The position numbers and the translations under genes were made by a program. DNA of 64,000 nt, from contig CM059586.1 in assembly GCA_030407085.1 (NCBI GenBank), positions 90,765,501 to 90,829,500 of the forward strand, in the 5' to 3' direction. How positions within the stretch are numbered: the stretch's first letter is position 1; each line of letters starts with the position of its first letter. Below the pieces are notes generated by a model. It made no database searches and was not told where the DNA came from. It saw only the letters and a list, made by a program, of their open reading frames with translations. Shown piece by piece: positions 47,701 through 57,700 of this stretch. Source of the stretch: Trichopria drosophilae (lineage: Eukaryota > Arthropoda > Insecta > Hymenoptera > Diapriidae).

Positions 47701-50700
47701 CCATGACTGTGACATTAAATTGTTAGAAAGTGTCCAACGACAATTTCGGCGCTATTTATCTTTTAAAACAAACAATCCTATGGATTACTTTTCACACAGT
47801 TATTCAAAAATAGCAATACGTTTTAATATTCCTACAGTACACACTCTGCACAGGGTAAATGATGTAATCATTATAAAAACAATATTAACAGGTTATATTA
47901 AATCGTCGAATGTTTCCAAGTTATTTGTCTTCAGAAATTATAATTTTCTATGTCGTAATCCCAGAGTGCTAACTGAAAAATCATGCAAATCTAGTCTTTG
48001 TTATCACTCTGTGGTGTTTCGTTTGACAAGATTATGGAACAATCTTGACAGTACTGTCAGAGACATAGAGACTCTGGCATCTTTCATCAATGCCTGCAAG
48101 CGCGAATTATATGTATTTTATGATTAATTATCTTAAGTTTAGGCGACCTCTGTTATACAATTTATAAAATTTATACAATCTATACATTTTGTTTATTGTT
48201 CTTTTAAGGGGCGTTTGCGCCTGTGTATTTTTTTATAATAAAAATAAATAAATAATAAAATAGATATTCTTTCGTTTTCATTAACAAATAAACGTTTTCC
48301 ACCAATAATTTTCTTTTTTTTTTTTATCGATTTACAAGACTGTCCAATAATACCCTGAGATTTAAAAACCAGTTTTTTGCGCCAGCTGATACAGAGTGTA
48401 CAATTTTAAACAATTAGATCAAATTGCTAGTACCAAATGAAAGGTTATTTATCGTACCACAAAATCAAGCTTTGAAATTTTGAGAAAAAGCAATTTTTTT
48501 TAGAGTTTCTGGATAAAATAAAAACGTGTCAAAGAATACCCCAACCTTCCCTAGTATTAATTATAGATACAAGTACGGACTTTAGACCTATAATTTATTT
48601 TCTTGATAACTATAGTCGTTAGAGAAAATTTGCACAGAACAAAAATGTGTTAGAATTGGTTGAAGAATGCCCTCAAATTTTGTTAGATTTTTCAACAGAC
48701 ATTTTACAAAATTTAGGTTTTCCGAATTTTCGAAAAATTTAAAATTGTAACAATACATTTCGAAAACATTCGAGGGTATTCTTTGACTCATTCTAAAACA
48801 AAATTGTCCTTAGAAATTTTTCTCTAAAGTGTATGGTTTTGAAGAAAAAAATTGTTCAATTTTTTTTTTAAGTTACTGTAAATTCGTTTTTTTTTTAATG
48901 GATTCTTGCTTATTAGCACCAAGTTAAGTTATCGTTAAAGTAGTCACGCTACAAAATTATTTTAAAGGAAAGGGGAAGACTTTTACTATGACGCATTTTC
49001 ATACGGCTATATAAACCAACAATTGCTTGTTAGAAACTTGAAAAAAATAACTCTAAAGAGTCAAAAACATAATGCACATATCTGATTCAGTGCATTTTTG
49101 TGAATAAATGAAAATTATTTATTAAGTAATAATTAAAAAATTAAGAAAAATACATGAATTTTTGAAGAAGTTTTAGACAAAATAAATTTATTAAAGTTAA
49201 TGTGTCGTTGGTTAGGAACTACAATGATAATATTATATTCATAATTTTAATAAATAATATTATTTCATAATAAACTTGATTCATAACGTTGTAACAAATA
49301 TAAAGTTTAATTTTGTGGTTTTTTAAATTATATTTAAATAAATGTCTAAGAGGAAGAGAAATATAAAAGTTATTTATGATTTGAAAAATATTTTCTGCTA
49401 CGGGTTACACTTTGTTCTTGTTTCGTACCTGATACGCCAAATGTTTGGTAACGACAATGAAGGTGACGACAATGAAAATTTGTAAAAAAATCCAATTTTA
49501 CATATTTTAAACAATAATAAATTAAAAAACAAATTGCCAGTAACGTTTATTCCTTTAATCTTTAAGTTTTCATCGTTTTTTAATTGCTGTTTGTATCAAA
49601 ATACCAAAATTAGGACGGGTGACGACAATTAATTTAATAAAAATACGTGGTATTTTTATACAGTTTTTACTTGTTCATCAGGTAAATATGTTCTCTTTTC
49701 AATTTTCTATAGAGGATTAGTAAAGTGTAGTGTTTTTTCTTTGATTTTCTCATAAGTTTTAATAAAAAAGTTAATTATTTCCAGTTCATTTATACGAGTT
49801 TACGCATTGTCGTTACCTCATAGAAATTTCTTAAGACATTAATATTTCAATAATTATAAGTATATATATTAATTTAATTAAATATTATACAGAGAGAAAT
49901 TGTACAGTTTGAGCTGTACTATAGAAATATTATTTGAATAAATTAAAATAATTCGGTTTCTTAATAGAGCTAATATTTTAAAGTTTTGAACTTAGAGGTT
50001 TGGACATATCAAAAATGCTACTTTTAGTCTTTAAATGTCATTTTACACCAGTTTTTTGTAACAAAAGTATTATTTTTTCAAATTAACATGGGCCAGGGAT
50101 ATTTATTTAACATTTCTATCGAAATTTAATAATTTATTGTCAAAGTTTTTGTAAGATATAACGTAAAGACACGAAAATGCCCTGTTTCCGGAGAATCACC
50201 CATATACCAGTGTAGTTTTTAAGTACAACTATCGAGTGCACGTTTCTAATAAATTTTAGCTCTTTTAAAGCACAATGTTGTAGCGAAAACTCAATATTTG
50301 TAAGAAATGCGCCCTGAAAAAAAAATTGTTTTTTTTGTTATATGTCCTAAAATCATAGATAAATTTTGAAATTTTTACAATTTTCTCTTCACCACTCGAA
50401 AGAGTGACCCTGAAAATGATAGAATCTGGTAAGTTTGATTTTTTTTAAAATTTATTTCATACTGGAAATAAGCGTTGAAGTTGGTGTAAATTTTCGGTGC
50501 ATTTGAGCGTTAATGGGTTAATCGAAATATTCAAAAGTATAGAAAAATCAATTTTATACACATACTGGTAGATAGTAAACAAAATTTTGTTTCTACAACA
50601 TGCGAAACATTAATAAACTTTTAAAATGAAAAAACAACCTTTTTATTTTCAAAATTCAAAGTTTTGAGGATCTACCTATATATAACTGTTATAATTTCAA

Positions 50701-51664
50701 ATCCTTACCTGAAATCAATAAAAACTTTATAATTTTAGACGATTGCACGCATCACCCTGGTGTTCCTGTTTTTCACGATGCCTACAAAGGGTGGTCCTGC
50801 TGTAAGAAGAAATGTATCGACTTTACCGAATTCTTAAACATTAAAGGTTGTACGAAATCGAGTCATTCCAACCTTAAACCTCAAGAACCTCCAACGCCTA
50901 AACTTGACATAAAGAGTGAAACGAACGAAATAAAACGGAAACCTCTTAATTCTACGCCTCCAATGAAAAGGCCACCTTTCGATGCACCTCAACTTACGCT
51001 AACTCCTACCATTAATCCATCGCTGTTAGAAGAAGTGAAATGTTTTATAGAAGCTACTGACACTACTAAACCCAAAGAAGTTCAGATCGGTGAAACTTGT
51101 AAGAACAGCAGTTGCAAAAGTACCTACACTGGTCCAGAATCTGACAATGAAATATGCGAATACCATTCTGGTCTCCCAGTTTTTCATGACGGTTTGAAAT
51201 ATTGGTCGTGCTGTAATAAAAAAACGACACAATTTTCAGTATTTTTAGAACAAAAAGGTTGCGCCACAGGACACCATGTATGGATTCAAAAAACAGAAAA
51301 GAAGGAGCTCTGCAGAATGGATTGGCATCAAACCGGAATGCATGTCGTCATTTCTATTTATGCCAAAAAATACCATCCGTATTTATCTTCGGTAAAATTA
51401 AACCCCATACATTTAACCACAAATTTATACTTCCCGGAAGAAAATGCAGGACACGAAGTGGATTTAGAATTACGTGGTATTGTCGACGTTGAAAACAGCC
51501 AGGTTAGGATGACATCGACGAAGGTAGAAATTACGCTGAAAAAGAAAGAACCTGGTTCGTGGGCAAAATTAGATTTTCCTCGAATCGAAAGTTCCAAGAC
51601 GGAAGAACCTAGTGAAAATAATCTTAGTGCTCGAGTAGACGCTGTGGATCTTAACGATCTGTGA
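44761..51664 (+). CDS. CHORDC1: CHORDC1/Morgana HSP90 co-chaperone, complete, two exons
   Basis: Exons 44,761-44,839 and 50,739-51,664 join in phase 1 (AAAGAAG|GTAATA ... TTTTAG|ACGAT) to encode 334 residues, close to the human protein's length. CHORD I spans C10-H69 (CYNRGCGKKYDP, GWSCCKKKCIDF, GC..SSH); CHORD II spans C147 to H206 (CKNSSCKSTYTG, YWSCCNKK, GCATGHH). A CS (p23-like) domain follows at about 218-303. This order defines CHORDC1/Melusin/Morgana proteins, which bind zinc through the CHORDs and act with HSP90; Drosophila morgana is needed for centrosome control. The 5.9-kb intron splits CHORD I between its first zinc ligands and is crowded with LINE and MITE debris, but the joined frame is uninterrupted. 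Confidence 0.93.
45126..45216 (+). other. Exon-like stretch in CHORDC1 intron 1
   Basis: Open from AAATAG|ATACTTC to CCTGA|GTAAGT, reading ...KTFNFDDLRDEYLKP. Both splice signals are good and the residue mix looks protein-like. It does not fit CHORDC1, whose exons join perfectly without it. It may be a cryptic exon, a pseudo-exon from another gene, or chance. Confidence 0.2.
45471..45687. mobile_element. 217-bp MITE with CAGT ends
   Basis: Left CAGTTGGATCTCTCTTATTC, right end the reverse of CAGTACGACCTCTCTTATTC; both continue into TAATT. TA flanks the left end, but the right flank reads TC, so the duplication is decayed or absent. The ends suggest a pogo/Tc1-type MITE. Confidence 0.55.
46042..46370 (+). 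pseudogene. LINE 3' end fragment
   Basis: A short frame reads SNYGFHSAIARLRREWN then VKNCYRLF, the typical C-terminal end of jockey/CR1-type RT proteins (compare ARLRREWN with TRLRRAWN at 59.4 kb). A short 3'UTR (GGCCTTCGGGCCGTTG) and an AATAAATAAA tail follow. Confidence 0.65.
46550..46764 (+). pseudogene. Possible piggyBac-type zinc-ribbon remnant
   Basis: From ATG 46,550 the frame gives about 70 residues with the cysteine pattern CIIC...HCIACDRC...QLC...YFH. This resembles the C-terminal cysteine-rich domain of piggyBac transposases (CxxC...CxxC...LC...C...YH), though one late cysteine is missing. It then runs straight into a LINE frame at about 46,765, so it is a fragment cut by that insertion. 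A RING/PHD-like finger from another gene is the alternative. Several TTAA-flanked elements lie around it. Confidence 0.35.
46765..48260 (+). pseudogene. LINE reverse transcriptase 3' half, split by a MITE
   Basis: Starts at LFTVFINDL, has the catalytic LLYADDLKVY (about 46,835) and continues to KDLGISF, where the insertion 47,065-47,521 interrupts it. The same protein resumes at NCNLSFKEHLLG and runs to a stop at 48,127 (LPTLTYASSIWSP; FRLTRLWNNLD). The 3'UTR contains GGGGCGTTTGCGCCTG and ends in AATAAATAAATAATAAAA. The 5' part is missing. Same broad clade as the LINE at 59.3 kb. Confidence 0.85.
47065..47521. mobile_element. CCCTATTG palindromic MITE inserted in LINE RT frame
   Basis: 457 bp. 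The ends CCCTATTGAAAAAATCCA and its exact complement are flanked by TT on both sides (47,063-47,064 and 47,522-47,523). The inside is a chain of TGGATTCCATATGGATTT-like units in both orientations. Removing the element plus one TT joins the RT frame in register (DLGISF + NCNL), which proves the borders and the 2-bp duplication. Confidence 0.85.
48261..50500. other. Remainder of CHORDC1 intron 1, AT-rich
   Basis: No recognised gene. A loosely inverted pair GTCAAAGAATACCCC (about 48,528) and GAGGGTATTCTTTGAC (about 48,772) suggests an old foldback. Confidence 0.4.
50501..50522. mobile_element. Isolated TTAA-type right terminus
   Basis: TTTGAGCGTTAATGGGTTAA, read in reverse TTAACCCATTAACGCTCAAA, matches the terminus of the TTAACCC foldback family. 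Its left partner was not found. Confidence 0.4.
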
Positions 51665-51669
51665 TCTGA

Positions 51670-51675
51670 AATAAA
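51670..51675 (+). terminator. CHORDC1 polyadenylation signal
   Basis: AATAAA six bases after the TGA stop. It is unusually close to the stop, so a downstream signal may be used instead. Confidence 0.4.
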
Positions 51676-51720
51676 CATTGCATAGTGCAGGTGAAATTTT
51701 TTAAGTAAATGTTATAATTA

Positions 51721-52018
51721 TTGAATAATAAAATATTTTTTAATAATGGTGCATATCAAAATGTAATAAATTCATTGCAGGTATTACAAAATTCTATACT
51801 TAGGATAATATTTTTTAGGCCTCGGTTATTTCCAACACTATTTTTATACACTAATAGTAATTTATTAAATACAAGAAAGCTATTTTATCTAACGGCATCA
51901 ACCTATTGTCTTATAAATAAGGTCGGAATCAAGGTATTTCATAAAATAAATACTAGAACAACTACAAGCAAAAGAACAAAAAAAAAGAGTTACAAAATTG
52001 TGATACTCGGAAGTAATT
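51721..52018 (+). pseudogene. LINE RT C-terminal fragment
   Basis: The frame reads LQVLQNSILRIIFFRPRLF then SNLLNTRKLFYL, which aligns with the same part of the LINEs at 35 kb (LQKMVIKIIFHKDRLYP) and 60.4 kb (LQSRVLKIIYSNYRN). It is broken at 52,018 by TTAA elements; 55,695-55,835 may be its displaced 3' end. Confidence 0.6.
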
Positions 52019-53519
52019 TTAACCCTTTTCGTCCCAAAATTCCGGAATTTGGACACAACTTTCAACAATATAACTTTTGTTCCAAACAGTGTTAAAAAAA
52101 TTTGAAATAAGTCAAAATCGATAGATTTGGACCGCCTCTTTCAAATGCCGTGGTCAGAATCAGCCGGAAATTACAGAGAAAAAAGTTATGATCATTTTTT
52201 CGAAAAAAATACTGATTTTTTCGACGTTTTTTCCCAATAATTTCGTTTTTTGACATTGAAAAGGGCAGTGCTGATCATTGCAAAACGTACTAATCGCGTC
52301 TTTTTGCTCAGACCATTCTTCTCCCTTTGGATTTTTTTCAAAAAACAAAATGGCGGCTTCAAGATGGCGTCTGGAAGTTGTAAGTTTGAATTTTCTCGCA
52401 CAAATATCAATTATTTCACCGTTTAACGTCTTAAATCATGAAGAATTGCAATGAAAAAGTAATTATTTTTCATTTGTGAATACCTAGACTCATTAGTAAC
52501 CTCATAACCTCAAATTAGTTGGACACAATCGGTTTATACCGATTATTTGTCTAATTTTTACACAATTTTCGACGTTTCCGTAACATTACTTATGTGTGAA
52601 ATTAAAAATGACCATATTCTCTTATAACCTATTAATTATCGGTTTATAACCTAAAAATTTGGTACAGTTCGACTTTTTTTTAATTTTTAAAATACTTTTC
52701 TTCTTTTTATTTTAATTTTTATTTTATTACTTTCAATTTCTTGTATTCAAAACACACGTGGAGGCAATGAGGAAATATTCCTTTTTTTATTTTTGTGTTT
52801 GTATTTTGTAAATCAATATTGCAGATATTGAAGGTTTTGTCGCACTATAAGATGTCGGTTGACCTGCTCTCAATTTGTAGGTTATAAACAAATTCTTCAT
52901 AGGTCACAATCATATACGGTCATTTTCAATTTCATACGTACGTAGCGATACGGAAACGTCAGAAATTGAGTGAAAATCAGACAAAATATCGGTAACAACC
53001 CATTTCTAAATACATGACTAATTTGAGGTTATGAATGAATCATGATAGGAGTAAGTATTCACAAATGATAATAATTACTTTTTCATCCCAGTTCTCCGTG
53101 ATTTGAACCGTTACACAGTCAAATAATCAATATTTGTGGGAGAAAATGTAAAATTACAACTTCCAGACGCCATCTTGAAGCCGCCATTTTGTTTTTTTGA
53201 AAAATATCCGACGGGAGAAGAATGGTCGGAGCAAAAAGACGCGATTAGTACGTTTTGCAATGATTAGCACTGCCCTTTTCAATACCAAAAAATGCAATTA
53301 TTGGGAAAAAACGTCGAAAAAATCAGTATTTTTTTCGACAAAATGTACATAACTTTTTTTTCTGAAATTTTCGGCCGATTCTGACCACGGCATTTGAAAG
53401 AGGGGGTCCAAATCTATCGATTTTCACTTATTTCAATTTTTTTTAACGCTGTTTGAAACAAAAGTTACATTGTTGAAATTTGTGTCCAAATTCCGGACTT
53501 TTGGGACGAAAAGGGTTAA
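52019..53519. mobile_element. 1.5-kb TTAA-flanked foldback
   Basis: Starts TTAACCCTTTTCGTCCCAAA and ends with its reverse (TTTGGGACGAAAAGGGTTAA with one change). The arms stay complementary for several hundred bases: TAGATTTGGACCGCCTCTTT against AAAGAGGGGGTCCAAATCTA, and GACGCCATCTTGAAGCCGCC near 53,165 against GGCGGCTTCAAGATGGCGTC near 52,351. TTAA occurs at both edges. No coding capacity. Confidence 0.7.
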
Positions 53520-53559
53520 CGCCCGACTTTTTTAGAACAGTCGGATTCGTTTGAAACAT

Positions 53560-53605
53560 GTTACTCGGGGGTTTTGGGGGTCGCTGATCAAAATGGCGGA
53601 TTAAT
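53560..53605 (+). repeat. Copy of the GTCGCTGAT module
   Basis: ACTCGGGGGTTTTGGGGGTC then GCTGATCAAAATGGCGGA; a plus-oriented copy of the module at 54,245-54,435. Confidence 0.5.
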
Positions 53606-53639
53606 TTTTTCCAATTGGTCAGATACAAATAGTAGACAA

Positions 53640-54130
53640 AAGTTTCCCTTAATCCTTGCTTTTCCACGTTTCATTCAGAATAATAAACAAAAGTAAGTAA
53701 ACAAAAAAAAAATTAAAAACCCAAAAAAAAAAAAAAAAAAATTTAAAAACCCCAAAAAAAAAAAAAAAAAAAGGCAAAAAAATTAAGTAAAAAGGGCAAT
53801 TCCGCCCGTTAAATAAAAAAAAAAAAAAAAAAAAAAAAAAACAGAAAACCAACAAAAAAAAAAATACAAAAATACAATAAATAATTGTCTATTTTTTCAT
53901 ATTCGTCATTACCCCCAAAATGCAATAATGCAGTAAATTCCATAGGATAGGAACATTTTTAAAAATAAACCGTCATTCAGAATAATAAACAAAAGTAAGT
54001 AAACAAAAAAAAATTTAAAAACCCCAAAAAAATACAAACAAAATTTAAAAACCAAAAAAAAAAACCTAAAACAACTCAGAAAACCAACAATAAAAATACA
54101 AAAATACAAAAAATACAAAAAAAAAAAATG
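53640..54130. repeat. A-rich low-complexity block with a ~310-bp duplication
   Basis: ATTCAGAATAATAAACAAAA followed by GTAAGTAAACA and long A/C-rich runs appears at about 53,673 and again at 53,977. Any open frames here are homopolymer artefacts. Confidence 0.7.
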
Positions 54131-54244
54131 AGATCAAAGTTCTGTAACCTCCTCGTGGTTGACCTCGGTAACTACAAATAAGTAGGCTAATTACGGACCC
54201 CCAGAAACATATTTTTATAAAAATCCAACAAGTTTTAAAAATTT

Positions 54245-54435
54245 GTCCGCCATATTAGATTCGCCATTTTGAATTTTGAAAAACTGATTTAAGATTCGTA
54301 ATCAGCGACCCCAAAACCCCCTGAGTAACAAGTTTCAAACGAATCCGACCAATTTGAAAAAATTTGTCCGCCATTTTGAATTTTGAAAAACTGATTCCAG
54401 ATTCGTAATCAGCGACCCCAAAAACCCCCCAGTAG
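54245..54435 (-). repeat. Two tandem copies of the GATTCGTAATCAGCGACCCC module
   Basis: A unit of about 110 bp: CCGCCATTTTGAATTTTG, AAAACTGATT, GATTCGTAATCAGCGACCCC, then AAAACCCCC, at about 54,246 and 54,358. Reversed copies carry AAAATGGCGG and GTCGCTGATTACGAATC. At least ten related copies lie at 18.5, 43.9-44.0, 53.6, 54.2-54.4, 54.9-55.1 and 61.4-62.1 kb. Confidence 0.7.
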
Positions 54436-54509
54436 TCATTTTCATTAGCTTAACTTTATTAAATTTTTTATTTTCTCTTTTTTTTGTAAATCTTGCCACA
54501 AAATTCTTT

Positions 54510-55535
54510 TTTATTAGTGTAATAGCACAGGTCTGCAAAATTCACTTTTTTTTTTATATCAGAGTGATTTCCGACGTATTTTTGTACGCTGAACACGAAT
54601 CTGAAGACGAAAAATGTCTATCACGTCATGATTTTGAGAAAAGTGGGGACAAAAACACCAAAAAACGTGTTTTTGGGTGTCTTTACCCCTAATTTTCTCA
54701 GAAGCCTGACGTGCAACAGATCTGAATTTGTGCTCAAATTAAAGCTTGATTCTTCCCCTACAAAAATCATATACGATAGTTTTAAAAAAAATTTCATAGT
54801 TTTGAAAAAAAAAATGGATTTAACCTTGCTAATCCTAGTGACTATGATGAAAATGTAAATTATTTAACAACATTGAGCAGAGCTCATACAAACCACTACT
54901 TGACTGCTTTCGGGGTTGGTATTTAAGAATCCAGTGTCGCTTTTATAAAATTCAAAATGGCGGATCCAAGATGGCGGACGTAAAAATAAAAAATTTAAAT
55001 TAACCTCATGAAAATCATTATTCGGGGTTTTTTGAGTCGCTGATGACGAATACAATGTTAGTTTGACAAAATTTAAAATAGCGAATCCAAAATGGCGGCC
55101 GCAAATTAAAAAATATACTTAGGATCTTAAAATCACCACTTCATGTTGTTTTTTTGGTTCGCCATTAGTAATACCAGCGGTTATTCGATTTTGTTTGCAT
55201 ATTCATCATAATCATTAGAAATAGCAAGGTTAAAACCATTTTTTTTTTCAAAACTATGAAATTTTTTTTAAAACTATCTTATGATTTTTGTAGGGGAAGA
55301 ACCAAGCTTTAATTTAAGCACAAATTCAAGCCTGAAGCACGTCGGTTTCAGAGAAAATTAGGGTAAAAACACCCAAAAACGCGTTTTTTGGTGTCTTTAC
55401 CCCCACTTTTCTCTAAATCATGATGTGATAGGTATTTTTCAACTTCAGATTCGTGTTCAGCACACAAAAATACGTCGAAAATCACTCTGATATTTAAACA
55501 AAAAAATCTGTGCAGACCTGTGTAATTAAAAAAAT
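54510..55535. mobile_element. 1-kb foldback element
   Basis: The left arm begins near AGCACAGGTCTGC and includes ATCAGAGTGATTTCCGACGT; the right arm ends ACGTCGAAAATCACTCTGAT ... GCAGACCTGTG. Further mirrored pairs are CACCAAAAAACGTGTTTTTG and TACAAAAATCATA. The unpaired centre (54,890-55,190) holds two further copies of the 110-120-bp module. Non-coding. Confidence 0.65.
54900..55105 (+). repeat. Two module copies in the foldback centre
   Basis: TTCAAAATGGCGGATCCAAG then ATGGCGGAC (about 54,950-54,980), and TCGCTGATGACGAAT then AAAATGGCGGCCGC (about 55,034-55,104). Confidence 0.6.
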
Positions 55536-55669
55536 GTTAATTTTTTATTGCAATATAAATTTTTTTCACAAAGTAGGATAAATTTGCAGGTGTTGGGTAT
55601 TTGGAAACCGAAAATATTCCAATTTTTGTGAAAGTTATGAAGGTTTGAAGTCAAAAGTGGTTTCGATCG

Positions 55670-55694
55670 AAACAGCTGGGCGTTAAAGGGTTAA
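55670..55694. mobile_element. TTAA-type right terminus closing the 52-55.7-kb composite
   Basis: CTGGGCGTTAAAGGGTTAA, in reverse TTAACCCTTTAACGCCCAG, matches the left end at 18,797 (TTAACCCTTTAACGCCCACG). It probably closes a nested block that starts at or near 52,019. Confidence 0.5.
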
Positions 55695-55835
55695 GAAACG
55701 TCAAATTAGTTTTACTTAGGTTAGTTTAGTTTTTAAATTTTCTTTTTTCTCGTTTTTAGTTTTTAGTTTTAACTTAGTTTATTTTATTATTGTTATACTT
55801 TATATAAATAAAGATTATTATTATTATATTATAAT
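55695..55835 (+). pseudogene. Probable LINE 3' tail
   Basis: T-rich sequence ends in TATAAATAAAG followed by ATT/ATA triplet repeats, a style seen at the ends of the other LINEs here. It may be the tail of the LINE interrupted at 52,018. Confidence 0.35.
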
Positions 55836-55878
55836 AAGCAGGAAAAGTCGAAATAAAGTTTGCTGGTATACATCAAGT

Positions 55879-57149
55879 TTTATTCAGAAACGTCAATAGA
55901 TTCAGAAAATTTAAGACACATTTTTGACGTTGGCAGACGATACAAAATTACCCAGCTGATAATTGAACCGCTTTTTTTTTTTTGTTTCTTTTCATAATTA
56001 TTTTGCAAAAAATAACTGGTAAGGTGTTACCGATAACTAAATTGTTTCCACGTTATTGTGCGCATTCGCACCATGCATAAAAGAGAGGTTGCTATAGCGT
56101 ATATTCAAAATTAAATTCCCATTCTCTCGTATGTACAACGCACGATGTGCCGACGTTACACAAAGTTCTTTTTTTTTTGAATTCATAACTAGTTTGTACA
56201 AGTTCCTTAGTTACATTAATGAGTTACGTATAATTACCAACAATCAATGCGCCTGATTGTACACACATAAATCTCGCAGTCTATGAAAAATAATTTTAGG
56301 TTATATTCAGGAGTTAAAACTAGAAAAAAAAAAAATTCAATTAAAATTGTACTAGTATTTTAAAACGTTGATATGACTCACACTTACTTCTCTTCGTCTA
56401 CGAACTGCTCGAGGGTTCTTTCAAACCGAATCTATCGGTATGCCACAGTGTGGTGATTTCGTTATACAAAATACCGTGATCTCTATACAGAAAAAAAAAA
56501 GGAAAATTATACGTGACTAGGGATTAAATCCTTGAGCGAGTCGCTCCGATGAATGGAATATCGTACTACAATTCTTAATCACTCTGGCATCGATAATCGA
56601 GTATCGACCAGTTTTAGTCGGAGAGATTCTAACGATGGGGAATCTCCGTAGAAGACGAGTTATAGTCTAACGTCCGAGGGACAATACATGTCGAAAACAA
56701 AGTGCACTTTACCGAACTTCAATTAATCAAACGAAGGTAAACGAAATGAAGAAAGGAAAGGTGGAAATTCTGTCGAGTGCCTTAGATATTAAAATTGAAC
56801 ACGACACATGGGCCGATTTAAATCTTGGATGCAGTCGTGACTAAACATATCACAGTGATACGAGATTTCATTTACATTGGCGACCGAGCATATAAATACT
56901 TAACGGATACTTGATAAGCCGAAGCGCGGTGAGAGCCTTTAGACACTTAACAGCGCATTCGTAACTATGTCTACAGTTCTAGTCGTGTGTTCGAAAATAC
57001 GAGCATTTTTTTTTTTAGTGATTGGCGCTCGCTGGGAATGTGTCAGATCTTTCTTCTTTATTTTTTTGTTTTTACACACTCGCCTCCCTATCCATTTCTT
57101 TTTCTACCTTTCTTAGCCTTTGTTTTTAGCATGTACTGTCTTCAAGTAG
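55879..57149 (-). other. Probable long 3'UTR of the SELENOI/EPT1 gene
   Basis: Relatively repeat-free, mixed-composition sequence follows the stop. AATAAA signals on the minus strand occur at 57,057-57,062 (close) and 55,879-55,884 (distal). I could not identify a SECIS element by eye. Confidence 0.4.
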
Positions 57150-57700
57150 TCATTCGCTATGATCTCTAATTCGGAATGTGTGGATTCTAAAGTGCTGACA
57201 CATTTGTCGAACCTGAAAAAAAGACAAATTATTATTTTTAAGGTTATGGTTTTTTTAGTAGGTTATCAAAAATCGACTTACCACACATGTACCGTAATGT
57301 ATATGGGATCCCAAGGCCACTATCGATAACAAATACATGGAGAGTAACTCTAAGGTAGGGAAAACGAAAGAAAACATTGCTGCGCCAGCAATTGGAAAGA
57401 GTATCCACGGTAATACTTCGCATCTAGTGTTACTCATTTGTGAAACGATTAAACGGCACTGCAAATACATTCGGCGTTAGAAAATAAAGCATTAAATCGG
57501 GTTAAATTCTGTTACTTACACAAATGTTGGAGAATATCGTTCCGATGGCAAAATAAATCACTCTCGGATCCTTTTCTATTATGTCGTTCGGAGAGAGAAC
57601 TACCCATAATGTAGCAATCGTAAAAAATATTGTCAATGGCACTAAGGGTCTCATGGCTTCAGAAAATGTTCTCATTTTTCCTGTTTTATCTCTGTACGAC
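57150..57700 (-). CDS. SELENOI: SELENOI/EPT1-type ethanolaminephosphotransferase, last three exons (partial)
   Basis: Minus-strand exons 57,700-57,520, 57,458-57,282 and 57,212-57,150 are joined by GT-AG introns and give the last ~139 residues. Landmarks shared with vertebrate SELENOI are SPNDIIEKDPRVIYFAIGT, LIVSQMSNTRC, then SHIHYG..VV and QHFRIHTFRI. The hydrophobic segments fit the last membrane helices of this ER/Golgi enzyme, which transfers phosphoethanolamine from CDP-ethanolamine to diacylglycerol. The CDP-alcohol phosphotransferase catalytic motif lies in upstream exons that I could not find. The stop is TGA after HSE; in vertebrate SELENOI a selenocysteine UGA follows NSD at nearly the same position. 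After it the frame stays open for seven codons (LLEDSTC) before TAA. Without evidence of a SECIS I annotate TGA as the stop. Confidence 0.88.

Noticed and set aside
53649..54118. Minus-strand frames rich in F, L and V
   Set aside because: Translations of A-rich low-complexity DNA; not genes.
56700..57149. SECIS element behind the EPT1 TGA
   Set aside because: I looked for ATGA...AA...GA cores in the 3' region; the only ATGA...TGAT pairing seen (near 56,860) has too little room for a SECIS helix, so none is reported.
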